Assembly (NCBI GenBank): GCA_963705635.1
Contig: CAVPKH010000004.1
Span: 558,001-622,000 of the forward strand
Length of the DNA: 64,000 nt
Direction of reading: 5' to 3'
From: VRUE01 sp963705635
GTDB lineage: Bacteria; Actinomycetota; Thermoleophilia; Solirubrobacterales; 70-9
Shown: piece after piece, positions 32,900 through 40,185 of the stretch
Layout of the letters: each line of letters begins with the position of its first letter
Numbering within the stretch: position 1 is the stretch's first letter
The notes under the pieces: model-generated
What the model was told of the DNA's origin: nothing
What the model saw: only the letters and a program-made list of their open reading frames with translations
Databases searched by the model: none
Made by a program: the position numbers and the translations under genes

Positions 32900-34285
32900 T
32901 CAAACCTCGGTCCCCCCCACCGTCATCGCGGCGATGCGGACGTGGCCCTGGCCGGTGCCGACCGGCACTTTCTGGCCCGCCTTGCCGCAGACGCCGGTCT
33001 TCATCTCGAAGTCGTTGCCAACCGCGTCGATCGCCGCCAGTGCCTGCAGGCAGTTGCCGATCAGGGTGGCGCCACGGCACGGCCGGGTGACCTTGCCCGC
33101 CTCGATCAGGTAGCCCTCCGAGACGCCGAAGACGAAGTCCCCGGTCGCCGGGTCGACCTGGCCGCCGCCGAAGGAGACCGCGTAAAAGCCCCGCTCGACC
33201 TCGGCGATCATCGCCTCGGGCTCGGCCTCGCCGGGGGCGATGTAGGTGTTGGTCATGCGCGGCACGGGCAGGTGGCGGAAGCTCTCGCGGCGACCGTTGC
33301 CGGTCGAGGCGACGCCGTCGCGGCGGGCGGTCAACCCGTCGTAGAGGTAGGAGGACAGGCGGCCATCCTCGATCACCATCGTCTTCTGCGTCGGCGCCCC
33401 CTCGTCGTCGATCGAGTCGCTGCCCCACTCGTTCGGCATGCGGCCGTCGTCGTAGGCGGTGAGCAGCGGCTCGGCGACCTGCTCGCCGAGCTTGCCGACG
33501 TAGACGCTGGCGCCCTTTTGGATGTGGTCGGCCTCGAGGCCGTGGCCGGTCATCTCGTGGAAGAGGACACCGCCGAAGCCGCCGCCCACCACCACCGGCA
33601 TCGAGCCCGCCGGGGCGGGGCCGGCGTCAAGCAGGGTCAGCGCCTTGCGGGCGGCGCTGGCGGCGATCTCGCCGGGGTCGTCGTCGAAGAGCTCGAAGCC
33701 GCGATGCCCGCCCAGCGTCTCGGCGCCGGTCTCGACCGAGTCGCCGCGGCGGGCGACCGCCTGGGCGCCGATCCGCACGCGGGTGCGATCGTCGCCGCTG
33801 AAGAGCCCCTCGGAGTTGGCGACGCTGACCTGGCGGCGGACCTCGGCGTAGGAGGCCATGAACTGGGCGATCTCGGCGCCGCCGGCGCGACCGCGCTGGT
33901 CGAGCTCGCGCAGCAGGTCCGCCTTGTGCTCGGCCGGCACCTCGCCCGGGCGCCGCTCGATCGGCTGTGGAGTGCTCGCCACCGCCCTCAGCGCGGCGGG
34001 CTCGACCCGCTCGGAGCGCAGCGCCGCGGCGGCCTCGCCAGCGGCGCGCTCGAGGTCGTCGGGGTCGAGACCGTCTACGTGGGCGAAGTAGGTGGTGCCA
34101 GCGCTGAGGACCCGCACTCCCGCTCCCTCCGCGGCGCCCGACTGAACCGCTTCGACCCGCGACTCGTCGATCGCCATCGTCAGGCCGGCGCTGCGTTCGG
34201 CGAAGACCTCGGCGAACTCGCCGCCGTTGGCGAGCGCCGCGGCGAGCACGCGCTCGGCGACGCCTTGATCGATCAGCCCGCTCAC
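32900..34285 (-). CDS. TldD-like metalloprotease subunit
   Basis: 461 residues with the zinc-binding HEMTGHGLE motif (HExxxH) in GVLFHEMTGHGLEADHIQKG, followed by YDDGRMPNEWGSDSIDDEGA and a C-terminal Cys-containing MKTGVCGKAGQKVPVGTGQG. Partner of the TldE-like protein encoded downstream. GTG start overlaps the preceding 74-codon gene by 4 nt. Physiological substrate unknown; TldD/E remove N-terminal residues from peptides. Confidence 0.93.
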   Translation of the reverse strand: MSGLIDQGVAERVLAAALANGGEFAEVFAERSAGLTMAIDESRVEAVQSGAAEGAGVRVLSAGTTYFAHVDGLDPDDLERAAGEAAAALRSERVEPAALRAVASTPQPIERRPGEVPAEHKADLLRELDQRGRAGGAEIAQFMASYAEVRRQVSVANSEGLFSGDDRTRVRIGAQAVARRGDSVETGAETLGGHRGFELFDDDPGEIAASAARKALTLLDAGPAPAGSMPVVVGGGFGGVLFHEMTGHGLEADHIQKGASVYVGKLGEQVAEPLLTAYDDGRMPNEWGSDSIDDEGAPTQKTMVIEDGRLSSYLYDGLTARRDGVASTGNGRRESFRHLPVPRMTNTYIAPGEAEPEAMIAEVERGFYAVSFGGGQVDPATGDFVFGVSEGYLIEAGKVTRPCRGATLIGNCLQALAAIDAVGNDFEMKTGVCGKAGQKVPVGTGQGHVRIAAMTVGGTEV

Positions 34286-34506
34286 GGCTTCGGCCTCTTC
34301 CCGGCGACCTCGATCAGCCGGCCGGCGGCGGCGAAGAGCTCACCGCCGACGAGCGAATCGGCGGCCTGATCGCTGGCCCGGCCGCCGGAGTAATAGAGGC
34401 GGGCAAAGGGACGGCGCGAGACGCGGCGGCGGCGCATGTAGGCAGCCGCCTCGTCGGCGTAGCCGGAGACGCGGTCGAGCAGAACCCGGTGCGGCTTAGG
34501 CGGCAT
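34282..34506 (-). CDS. Small basic protein of unknown function in the tldD operon
   Basis: 74 residues: MPPKPHRVLLDRVSGYADEA followed by AAYMRRRRVSRRPFARLYYS and GELFAAAGRLIEVAGKRPKP. Basic and helical, not recognised. Its ATG lies inside the last codons of the roadblock gene (11-nt overlap), and its stop overlaps the tldD GTG, so all three are translationally coupled. It may bind nucleic acid or partner with the roadblock protein. Confidence 0.6.
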   Translation of the reverse strand: MPPKPHRVLLDRVSGYADEAAAYMRRRRVSRRPFARLYYSGGRASDQAADSLVGGELFAAAGRLIEVAGKRPKP

Positions 34507-34900
34507 CGAGGTCCTTTCCCTCGCCGCCGCTCGCCAGGTCACGCAGGATCGAGCGCATGTCGAAGAAGACCAGTGAGGCCAGGGCGAAGCGTTCGGTTAC
34601 GGCCACCGCGGCGAGGCCGGCGTGGCGCAGGGCGAAGACCTCACCCTGCTCGGTGGCGACGTGAACCTGTTCCACCGCCCCCCCGCCAGCTTGGTCGGCA
34701 ACGTCGAGCAGCGCCGCCGCATCCTCGCGCCAGCGCCCCGCCCCGTCGCTGGCGGCGAGCAGCGCGCCCTCGGCGGAGATGATCGCGCCGCCGCGGAGGT
34801 CGGGTGACATCTCGGTCAGGTAGGCGAGGGCAGCTGCCGCCGCGTCGCCGATCTCGGCCTTTTCCACACCGCTCGTCTCACCGTCGGGCATCTCGGCCAA
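34496..34900 (-). CDS. Roadblock/LC7-family protein
   Basis: 134 residues. The central part, LRGGAIISAEGALLAASDGA, then VEQVHVATEQGEVFALRHAG and FALASLVFFDMRSILRDL, has the alternating strand/helix pattern of the roadblock/LC7 fold, which regulates small GTPases (MglA-like) or assembles as scaffolds. An acidic N-terminus precedes it. First gene of a coupled set with the 74-residue protein and TldD. No GTPase gene is next to it here. Confidence 0.65.
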   Translation of the reverse strand: MAEMPDGETSGVEKAEIGDAAAAALAYLTEMSPDLRGGAIISAEGALLAASDGAGRWREDAAALLDVADQAGGGAVEQVHVATEQGEVFALRHAGLAAVAVTERFALASLVFFDMRSILRDLASGGEGKDLDAA

Positions 34901-34911
34901 AATAGCGACCC

Positions 34912-35061
34912 GTGTCCCTGGCCCGAGCCTCCTGGATCACCGTCGTCTCGATCTGCGCGATCGCCGTGGTCCTCTTCGCGATCAGCGGCTACACCGGCTA
35001 CTCGATCACCGTAGGCGCCGTCGGCCTTGCCGCAGCCGTCAACCTCCTCCCCAGCCCCTAA
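34912..35061 (+). CDS. Small two-span membrane protein
   Basis: 49 residues from GTG 34912 to TAA 35059-35061, divergent from the roadblock gene by 11 nt. Two hydrophobic segments, WITVVSICAIAVVLFAI and VGAVGLAAAVNLL, are joined by SGYTGYS. A terminator-like hairpin (35072-35087) follows. No ribosome site is evident, so it may be a leaderless transcript. Unknown function; the hydrophobic pattern and terminator make it credible. Confidence 0.45.
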   Translation: MSLARASWITVVSICAIAVVLFAISGYTGYSITVGAVGLAAAVNLLPSP

Positions 35062-35071
35062 GCCCGGCGGC

Positions 35072-35087
35072 GGGACGAAAGCGTCCC
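35072..35087 (+). terminator. Terminator-like hairpin
   Basis: GGGACG, loop AAAG, CGTCCC, followed by TAAAACGTCCC. A compact GC stem 10 nt past the stop of the small membrane protein and 45 nt before the convergent CDF gene end; could serve either side. Confidence 0.5.
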
Positions 35088-35132
35088 TAAAACGTCCCTG
35101 CATGGCGTGAAATCAGCCCACCGGCCCCCTGG

Positions 35133-36044
35133 TTAGCCGGCGCGGAAGGGACCGGAGCGGGCTCGCTCCGGATCGCGCAGGGAGGTCTCGGGCTCGGCGT
35201 GGATCAGCACCTCGGCGCGGGGGATGTCAGCCTCGATCGAGTCGCGCATCGCGTGGGCCAGCTCGTGCGCCCGCTCGAGGCTGGTGCCGGAGCGGTACTG
35301 GACGTGGAGGTCGATGTAGCGCCGGCTGCCGGCGCGGCGGGCGCGCAGCTTGTGGTAGCCGGCCACCTCGGTGGTGCGGGCGGCGGCGATCGCCGCCTCG
35401 ATCCTGTCCATCTCGTCGTCGGGAAGCGCTTCGTCGACGAGCACCCCCGAGGACCGCCGCACGATCCTGATCCCGGCGAGCACGATCGCGCCGGCGACCG
35501 CCAGGGCGGTGATCGAGTCGAAGGCGGCGTTGCCGGTGATCTGCACCAGGGCCAGCCCGACGAGCACCCCGGCGGAGGTCATCGCATCGGCCCGCAGGTG
35601 CGCCGCGTCGCCCTCGAGCGCCGGCGATTCGTGGGCCTTTGCCTGGCGCGAGAGGACGCTGGAGACGCCGAGGTTGGCCAGCACCGAGAAGCCCATCACC
35701 GCCATGCCGACTCCGAGCGTCTCGACCTCGGCGCCGACGACGAGCCGGTGGGTCGCCTCGTAGATGATGATCGCCGCGCCGAGCAGGATCAGCAGCCCCT
35801 CGATCGTCGCCGCCAGGCTCTCGACCTTCTCGTGGCCGTAGGGGTGATCGGCATCGGCGGGCTCGTCGGCCTTGCGCACCGAGACGAAGGCGACGACCGA
35901 AGCGACGAGGTCGATCAGCGAGTGGATCGCCTCGGTGAGGATCGCGATCGAGCCGGTGATCGCCCCGGCGGCAAGCTTGATCGCGATCAGCAGCGCGTTG
36001 GAGGCGATCGAGAGCGCCGCCGCACCGCTCTTGGTGCGGATCAT
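35133..36044 (-). CDS. Cation diffusion facilitator (CDF) transporter
   Basis: 303 residues, six membrane spans. Transport-site residues are present in the TM2-type AIHSLIDLVAS (H...D) and TM5-type HLRADAMTSAG (H...D); the cytosolic histidine segment HPYGHEKVESLAA follows YiiP/FieF pattern. The C-terminal domain has RRYIDLHVQYRSGTSLERAH and VLIHAEPE. Exports Zn2+, Mn2+ or Fe2+ by proton antiport; metal not assignable. ATG overlaps the rdgB stop. Confidence 0.92.
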   Translation of the reverse strand: MIRTKSGAAALSIASNALLIAIKLAAGAITGSIAILTEAIHSLIDLVASVVAFVSVRKADEPADADHPYGHEKVESLAATIEGLLILLGAAIIIYEATHRLVVGAEVETLGVGMAVMGFSVLANLGVSSVLSRQAKAHESPALEGDAAHLRADAMTSAGVLVGLALVQITGNAAFDSITALAVAGAIVLAGIRIVRRSSGVLVDEALPDDEMDRIEAAIAAARTTEVAGYHKLRARRAGSRRYIDLHVQYRSGTSLERAHELAHAMRDSIEADIPRAEVLIHAEPETSLRDPERARSGPFRAG

Positions 36045-36655
36045 CGCCCGCTCGGCGCCGCCTCGCCGGCACCGAGGTGCGCGGCCAGCAGCCGCGCGGC
36101 GCGACCGCGATGGCTGATCTCGTTCTTCTCGGCCTGGCTCAGCTCCGACATCGTGCGCTGATCGTCGACCCCGGTCGCGTCCGGGACGAAAGCCGGGTCG
36201 TAGCCGAAGCCACCCTCGCCCCGCGGCTGCTCGATCAGGCTGCCCTCGCAGCGGGCCTCGAAGACCCGCTCGGCGCCGTCGGCCTCGACCAGCGCCAGCG
36301 CGCAGTGGTAGGCGGCGCGGCGGTCATCGCCGGCACCGGCGACCTCGCGCAGCAGCTTCGCCAGGTTCTCCTCGTCGGTAGCGCCCGGGCCGCCGTAGCG
36401 GGCGGAGTGAATGCCCGGCCGGCCGCCAAGCCCGGCCGCCTCGATCCCGGAGTCGTCGCCAATCGCGGCATCGCCAGTGGCGGCGTGCGCCGTGCGGGCC
36501 TTCTCCAGGGCGATCTCGGCGAAGGACTCGCCCTCCTCCGGCGGCAGCTCAACCCCCTCGGGCAGTGGCACCAGCGCGAAGTCGGGCAGCAGGGCGCGCA
36601 TCTCGCGCAGCTTGTGCTTGTTGGCGGTGGCGAAGATCAAATTGGCGCTGCCCAT
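36041..36655 (-). CDS. rdgB: dITP/XTP pyrophosphatase
   Basis: 204 residues of Ham1 family: IFATANKHKLREMRALLP at the N-terminus, EEGESFAEIALEKARTA, DDSGIEAAGLGGRPGIHSAR and GYDPAFVPD. Removes non-canonical purine triphosphates. Immediately downstream of rph, an arrangement found in many bacteria; stop overlaps the CDF start. Confidence 0.95.
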   Translation of the reverse strand: MGSANLIFATANKHKLREMRALLPDFALVPLPEGVELPPEEGESFAEIALEKARTAHAATGDAAIGDDSGIEAAGLGGRPGIHSARYGGPGATDEENLAKLLREVAGAGDDRRAAYHCALALVEADGAERVFEARCEGSLIEQPRGEGGFGYDPAFVPDATGVDDQRTMSELSQAEKNEISHRGRAARLLAAHLGAGEAAPSGR

Positions 36656-36660
36656 CGGAG

Positions 36661-37386
36661 CTAACCGCCGGCAACTTGGTCTTGCACGCCCCGCAGGCGG
36701 GAGATGCCCAGGTCGGCGAGGCCGAGCAGCTCGTCGAGCGAAGCGCGCGAGAGCGGCGTGCGCTCCGCCGTCGCCTGCACCTCGACCAGGCCGCCATCGC
36801 TGGTCATCACCACGTTGGCGTCGACCTCGGCGGTCGAGTCCTCGGAGTAGTCGAGATCGCAGAGGGCCCGGCCGTCAACCATGCCGACGCTGACCGCCGC
36901 GACCGAGCCGTTCAGCGGCATCGCCTCGATCTCACCCGCGTCGAGCAGTTTCTGGAAGGCGAGGCGCAGGGCGACGTAGCCGCCGGTGATCGCCGCGCAG
37001 CGAGTGCCACCGTCAGCCTGCAGCACGTCGCAGTCGACGTAGACGCTGCGTTCGCCCAGGGCCTTGAAGTCGACGACCACGCGCAGCGAGCGCCCGATCA
37101 GGCGCTGGATCTCGACCCCGCGCCCGTCCTGCTTGCCCTTGGCGATGTCGCGCACCTTGCGATCGCCGGTCGAGGCCGGCAGCATCGCGTACTCGGCGGT
37201 CACCCAGCCTTTGCCGCGCCCCTGCATCCAGCGCGGCACGGTGCCGTTGACCGAGGCGGTGCAGATGACCCTCGTCCTGCCGAGCGTAATCAGCGCCGAG
37301 CCGTCGGCGGTATCGACGAACCCGGGGTCGATCGAGACGGGGCGGATGTCGGCCGGCGCCCGGTCGTAGCTGCGCGATGCTGGCAT
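36661..37386 (-). CDS. rph: Ribonuclease PH
   Basis: 241 residues with GSALITLGRTRVICTASVNG, VTAEYAMLPASTGDRKVRDI, GRSLRVVVDFKALGERSVYV-type LIGRSLRVVVDFKALG and DLDYSEDSTAEVDANVVMT containing the phosphate/metal aspartates. A phosphorolytic 3' exonuclease that trims tRNA precursors. ATG 37386 begins MPASRSYDRAPADIRPV, the normal family start. Confidence 0.95.
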   Translation of the reverse strand: MPASRSYDRAPADIRPVSIDPGFVDTADGSALITLGRTRVICTASVNGTVPRWMQGRGKGWVTAEYAMLPASTGDRKVRDIAKGKQDGRGVEIQRLIGRSLRVVVDFKALGERSVYVDCDVLQADGGTRCAAITGGYVALRLAFQKLLDAGEIEAMPLNGSVAAVSVGMVDGRALCDLDYSEDSTAEVDANVVMTSDGGLVEVQATAERTPLSRASLDELLGLADLGISRLRGVQDQVAGG

Positions 37387-37437
37387 CCCGGGAGTCTAAG
37401 GCCCTTGGTCAGCGACGGCTCGGCGGCCGCTCAACGC

Positions 37438-37467
37438 GGAAGGGCCGCGTTTTATCGCGACCCTTCC
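37438..37467. repeat. 30-bp palindrome upstream of rph
   Basis: GGAAGGG and CCCTTCC flank CGCG arms around TTTTAT: a near-perfect 30-bp inverted repeat, 52 nt before the rph ATG. The rest of 37387-37605 has no gene that I can see. Could be an operator, leader hairpin or end of a transcript. Confidence 0.5.
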
Positions 37468-37605
37468 TGCCCACTGGGGTAGCCCTTTGACGCCGGGACT
37501 GGACCGGGCGCCTGCCGAGCTTGCGGCGAGAGCATAGGCCCATATCCCCTGATCAGTCAAGAATCTCTACATAAACAGACGGGGTTTATTGCCAGCGGCG
37601 CGACC

Positions 37606-38019
37606 CTACGCCTCCGGCAAGACGCGCAGGCCGCGCTGGCTGAAGTGGGCGTCGAAAGCGAACGCCTCGCTGGCGCCGTCGCGCTCGAGCAGGGCAAACG
37701 AGGTGGCGTCGACATAGCTCCAGCGCTTGTCGTCGTGGCGCTCGAGGATCTCCCAGGCCCGTTCCTCGGTGGGCCGATCCAGGTGGACCAGATCGATCGC
37801 GCTGCCGGCGCGGAAGCGCCGCCCCCACTCGATCGCTTCAGCGCGGCCGACCCGGACCATCAGCGCCGTGTAGGTCTCGGCGAATACGTAGTTCGAGGTA
37901 AAGAGCGCGACCCCCTCGGCGATCAGGCCGGCCAGCGCCGTGCGCGCCCGCTCGTGCTCGGCCTCCGAGGAATTGCGCAGCGCGACGAAGGCGCTGGTGT
38001 CGACGAATACCGACTTCAT
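37606..38019 (-). CDS. VapC-type PIN-domain toxin
   Basis: 137 residues of PIN fold with the acidic site visible: D7 in VFVDTSAFVAL, E48 in NYVFAETYTAL, D104 in WSYVDATSFALLE and D123 in AFAFDAHF. PIN toxins are Mg-dependent ribonucleases. Its ATG overlaps the stop of the antitoxin-like gene upstream (ATGA), the classic VapBC arrangement. Confidence 0.9.
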   Translation of the reverse strand: MKSVFVDTSAFVALRNSSEAEHERARTALAGLIAEGVALFTSNYVFAETYTALMVRVGRAEAIEWGRRFRAGSAIDLVHLDRPTEERAWEILERHDDKRWSYVDATSFALLERDGASEAFAFDAHFSQRGLRVLPEA

Positions 38020-38252
38020 CGACCGTATATGTCGTGATCGAGGGTGCTGACGCTGGTCCCCTCGCGACCCTTGCCGGGCGCCTCGTCGACGAGGTAGCTC
38101 AGCAGCGGGTCGGCAGTGGGACTGACACCCCGAACCCGCTCGGCGTCGATCAGCTCGCGCACGACCGCGGCGATGCTGCCCGCCTCACCGGCGCGCTGCT
38201 GCAGCCAGCGGTACTGGCCCTCGTCGAGATATAGCTGGGTTCGATGCTTCAT
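38016..38252 (-). CDS. VapB-type ribbon-helix-helix antitoxin
   Basis: 78 residues: KHRTQLYLDEGQYRWLQQRA is a ribbon followed by a helix, then EAGSIAAVVRELIDAERVRG completes an RHH-like fold, and an acidic C-terminal tail (DEAPGKGREGTSVSTLDHDI) likely wraps the toxin. I start at MKHRTQ (38252) because the ribbon begins there and a palindrome covers that start. The longer open frame upstream is not RHH-like. Confidence 0.8.
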   Translation of the reverse strand: MKHRTQLYLDEGQYRWLQQRAGEAGSIAAVVRELIDAERVRGVSPTADPLLSYLVDEAPGKGREGTSVSTLDHDIYGR

Positions 38253-38267
38253 GCTGGAATACAGCAT
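38251..38267 (-). promoter_or_regulatory. Operator-like palindrome over the antitoxin start
   Basis: ATGCTG, GAATA spacer, CAGCAT: perfect 6-bp arms covering the antitoxin start codon region. Suited to autorepression by the VapBC complex. Confidence 0.5.
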
Positions 38268-38380
38268 ACGGTCCAATCCGGACGGAATCCGATCGACGGG
38301 GATCCGCACGGAATCGACCAACCGGCCCAGGGCTGGCGCGGGAATCGGGGCGACCACCGCGGGCCGCCCCTCCTCCAACC

Positions 38381-38629
38381 TCATTTGAACGCCACCTTGT
38401 CGACCGCCTCCTTGATCTTGTTGACGATCACGTCGGCCAACTCGGTGCCCTGCTTGCCGTTGAAGCCCTTCATCGCTGCCACCATCCCGACCATCAGCAG
38501 TGATACGAGCAGGATCAGGCCGACGTACTCGACCGTCCCCTGCCCCTTCTCGCCGCCGACCAGATCGCGGATCGCAAGCAGCCGCCGTTCGACAGCCGCG
38601 TGCACGTAGCCCATCGCCAGGTAGAACAT
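38381..38629 (-). CDS. Flp/Fap-type pilin
   Basis: 82 residues. A hydrophilic leader ends in GGEKG, and the prepilin site G29/Q30 precedes QGTVEY with the required Glu at +5 (E34) and Tyr at +6, then a hydrophobic helix VGLILLVSLLMVGMVAAMKG. These are the hallmarks of class III/Flp pilins processed by a TadV-type peptidase. No tad genes are in the window, so the assembly machinery lies elsewhere or the pilin is an orphan. Start ATG 38629. Confidence 0.82.
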   Translation of the reverse strand: MFYLAMGYVHAAVERRLLAIRDLVGGEKGQGTVEYVGLILLVSLLMVGMVAAMKGFNGKQGTELADVIVNKIKEAVDKVAFK

Positions 38630-38774
38630 CGAAGCCTCCATTCGCTGTTGGGAGGCCAATGCTCGGGGGCGCCGGCGCGCCGATCTAGACCTGGGTGAAA
38701 CGAGTCTGTGACAGATCAGCGGTCAAACGCCTGCCTGGCCGCCTTCACCTGCCCGTGCCCCGCCGCCGGGCGCC

Positions 38775-39734
38775 GTGGATACCCTCAGCCAGGTGCGCGT
38801 GCTGGTCGTCACCAACTTCGTGCCCGACGCCTCCGCCCCGCAGCGGGGGCGGTGGGTGCGCGACCAGGTGGAGGAGGTGCGGCGGCGCGGGGTCGAGGTC
38901 GAGGTCTTCAGCTTCCCCCCCGGCTCACGCCAGTACATCCCCGCGACGCGACGGCTGCGGCGGCTGCTGCGGCGGCAGCGCTTCGACCTCGTCCACGCCC
39001 ACTACGGCCTGCCCGGCTGGTGCGCGCGCCTGGCCGGGGCGCGGCCCCTGCTGGTCAGCTTCCACGGCACCGACGTGCGCCACTGGCTGGTCGGGGCGCT
39101 CTCGCGGCGGCTCGCCTGGCGCGCCGACCTCGTCGCCGCCGTCTCGCGAGCGCTGTACGGCCCCGAGGACGGCCGGCCCGGGCTGCCGGCGGTGCCGGGC
39201 TCCGTGGTCCTTCCCTGTGGGCCGGACCTGAGCCGCTTCCGCCCCCTGCCGCGGGCCGAGGCGCGCCGCCAGCTCGGCCTCGACCCCGACGCCCCGCTGC
39301 TGTTCTTCCCGGCAAACCCCGCCCGCCCCGAGAAGCGCCACGACCGCGCGGCCGAGCTGGCGCAGGCCTGCGGCGTGCGCCTGCTTAGCGGCGGCTCGAT
39401 CGATCCCGACCAGATGCCGCTCTGGGTCAACGCCGCCAACGCGGTCCTCGTCACCTCCGATTACGAGGGCTTCGGCCTCGCCGCCCTCGAGGCGCTCGCC
39501 TGCGACGTGCCGGTCCTCTCGACGCCGGTCGGCGTCGCTCCCTACGCCCTCGGCGGCGTGCGCGGCGCCCTGTGCGCGCCCTTCGAGCTCGCGGCCTGGC
39601 AGGCGGCTGCCCGGCCCCTGCTGGAGTCGCCGGACCCCCGGGTCAAGGGCGCCGCCCGGGCCGCCACGCTCTCCGCGGCGCGGATGGCGGAGCGGACGAT
39701 CGAGGCCTACCGCGACGTCCTCGCCAGCGCGTAA
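38775..39734 (+). CDS. Family 4 glycosyltransferase
   Basis: 319 residues, GT-B fold: VRVLVVTNFVPDASAPQRGR at the start, FDLVHAHYGLPGWCARLA, SFHGTDVRHW, then the donor-binding C-terminal half with FFPANPARPEKRHDRAAEL and the E-x7-E motif in SDYEGFGLAALEALACDVPV. Transfers sugar from a nucleotide donor, acceptor unknown. GTG start 38775 is near the beginning of the first strand. Followed after 13 nt by the coiled-coil gene. Confidence 0.88.
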   Translation: MDTLSQVRVLVVTNFVPDASAPQRGRWVRDQVEEVRRRGVEVEVFSFPPGSRQYIPATRRLRRLLRRQRFDLVHAHYGLPGWCARLAGARPLLVSFHGTDVRHWLVGALSRRLAWRADLVAAVSRALYGPEDGRPGLPAVPGSVVLPCGPDLSRFRPLPRAEARRQLGLDPDAPLLFFPANPARPEKRHDRAAELAQACGVRLLSGGSIDPDQMPLWVNAANAVLVTSDYEGFGLAALEALACDVPVLSTPVGVAPYALGGVRGALCAPFELAAWQAAARPLLESPDPRVKGAARAATLSAARMAERTIEAYRDVLASA

Positions 39735-39747
39735 TAGATTGAGCGCA

Positions 39748-40185
39748 ATGAGCGAGTCATCAGGCCAGCCGGGCAGCGCCGACCTCAGCGCACAGGTGGA
39801 GATGGCGAAGCGGCGGCTGGAGGAGGCCGCGGCCGCCGCCAGCACCGCCGAGCGGCGGGTCGCGGCTGAGATCGAGGCGCTGGAGACGGACCTCGAGAAG
39901 GAGCGCGCCCAGGCCTCGGTGGCGCTGGAGGAACTGCGCGCGGCCCACGCCGAGGAGCTGCTGCGCGAGCGCGAGGCGAAGGATCGGGTCGTGGCCGAGG
40001 CCGAGGGCCGGCTTGCCGAGATCGAGACGCAGGCCGCAGCGGCGGAGGAGCGCATCGAGGCGGCGGAGAAGCGCGCCGCCAAGGCAGAGGGCGCGATCGC
40101 CGACGAGCGGGCGCGGGCGCGGGAGGCGGCAGCCGCCTGGCTGCGCGGTCAGGTCGAGGCAATTCGTCGAGAGGCGGGGCGATAG
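39748..40185 (+). CDS. Coiled-coil protein
   Basis: About 145 residues, nearly all heptad-like Ala/Glu/Arg/Leu sequence (AKRRLEEAAAAASTAERRVA ... ELLREREAKDRVVAEAEGRL) with a short basic end (AIRREAGR). No enzyme motif. Could be a scaffold or cell-wall/division-related coiled coil. A TTG at 39739 is an alternative start. Its stop overlaps the apparent ATA start of nadB. Confidence 0.65.
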   Translation: MSESSGQPGSADLSAQVEMAKRRLEEAAAAASTAERRVAAEIEALETDLEKERAQASVALEELRAAHAEELLREREAKDRVVAEAEGRLAEIETQAAAAEERIEAAEKRAAKAEGAIADERARAREAAAAWLRGQVEAIRREAGR

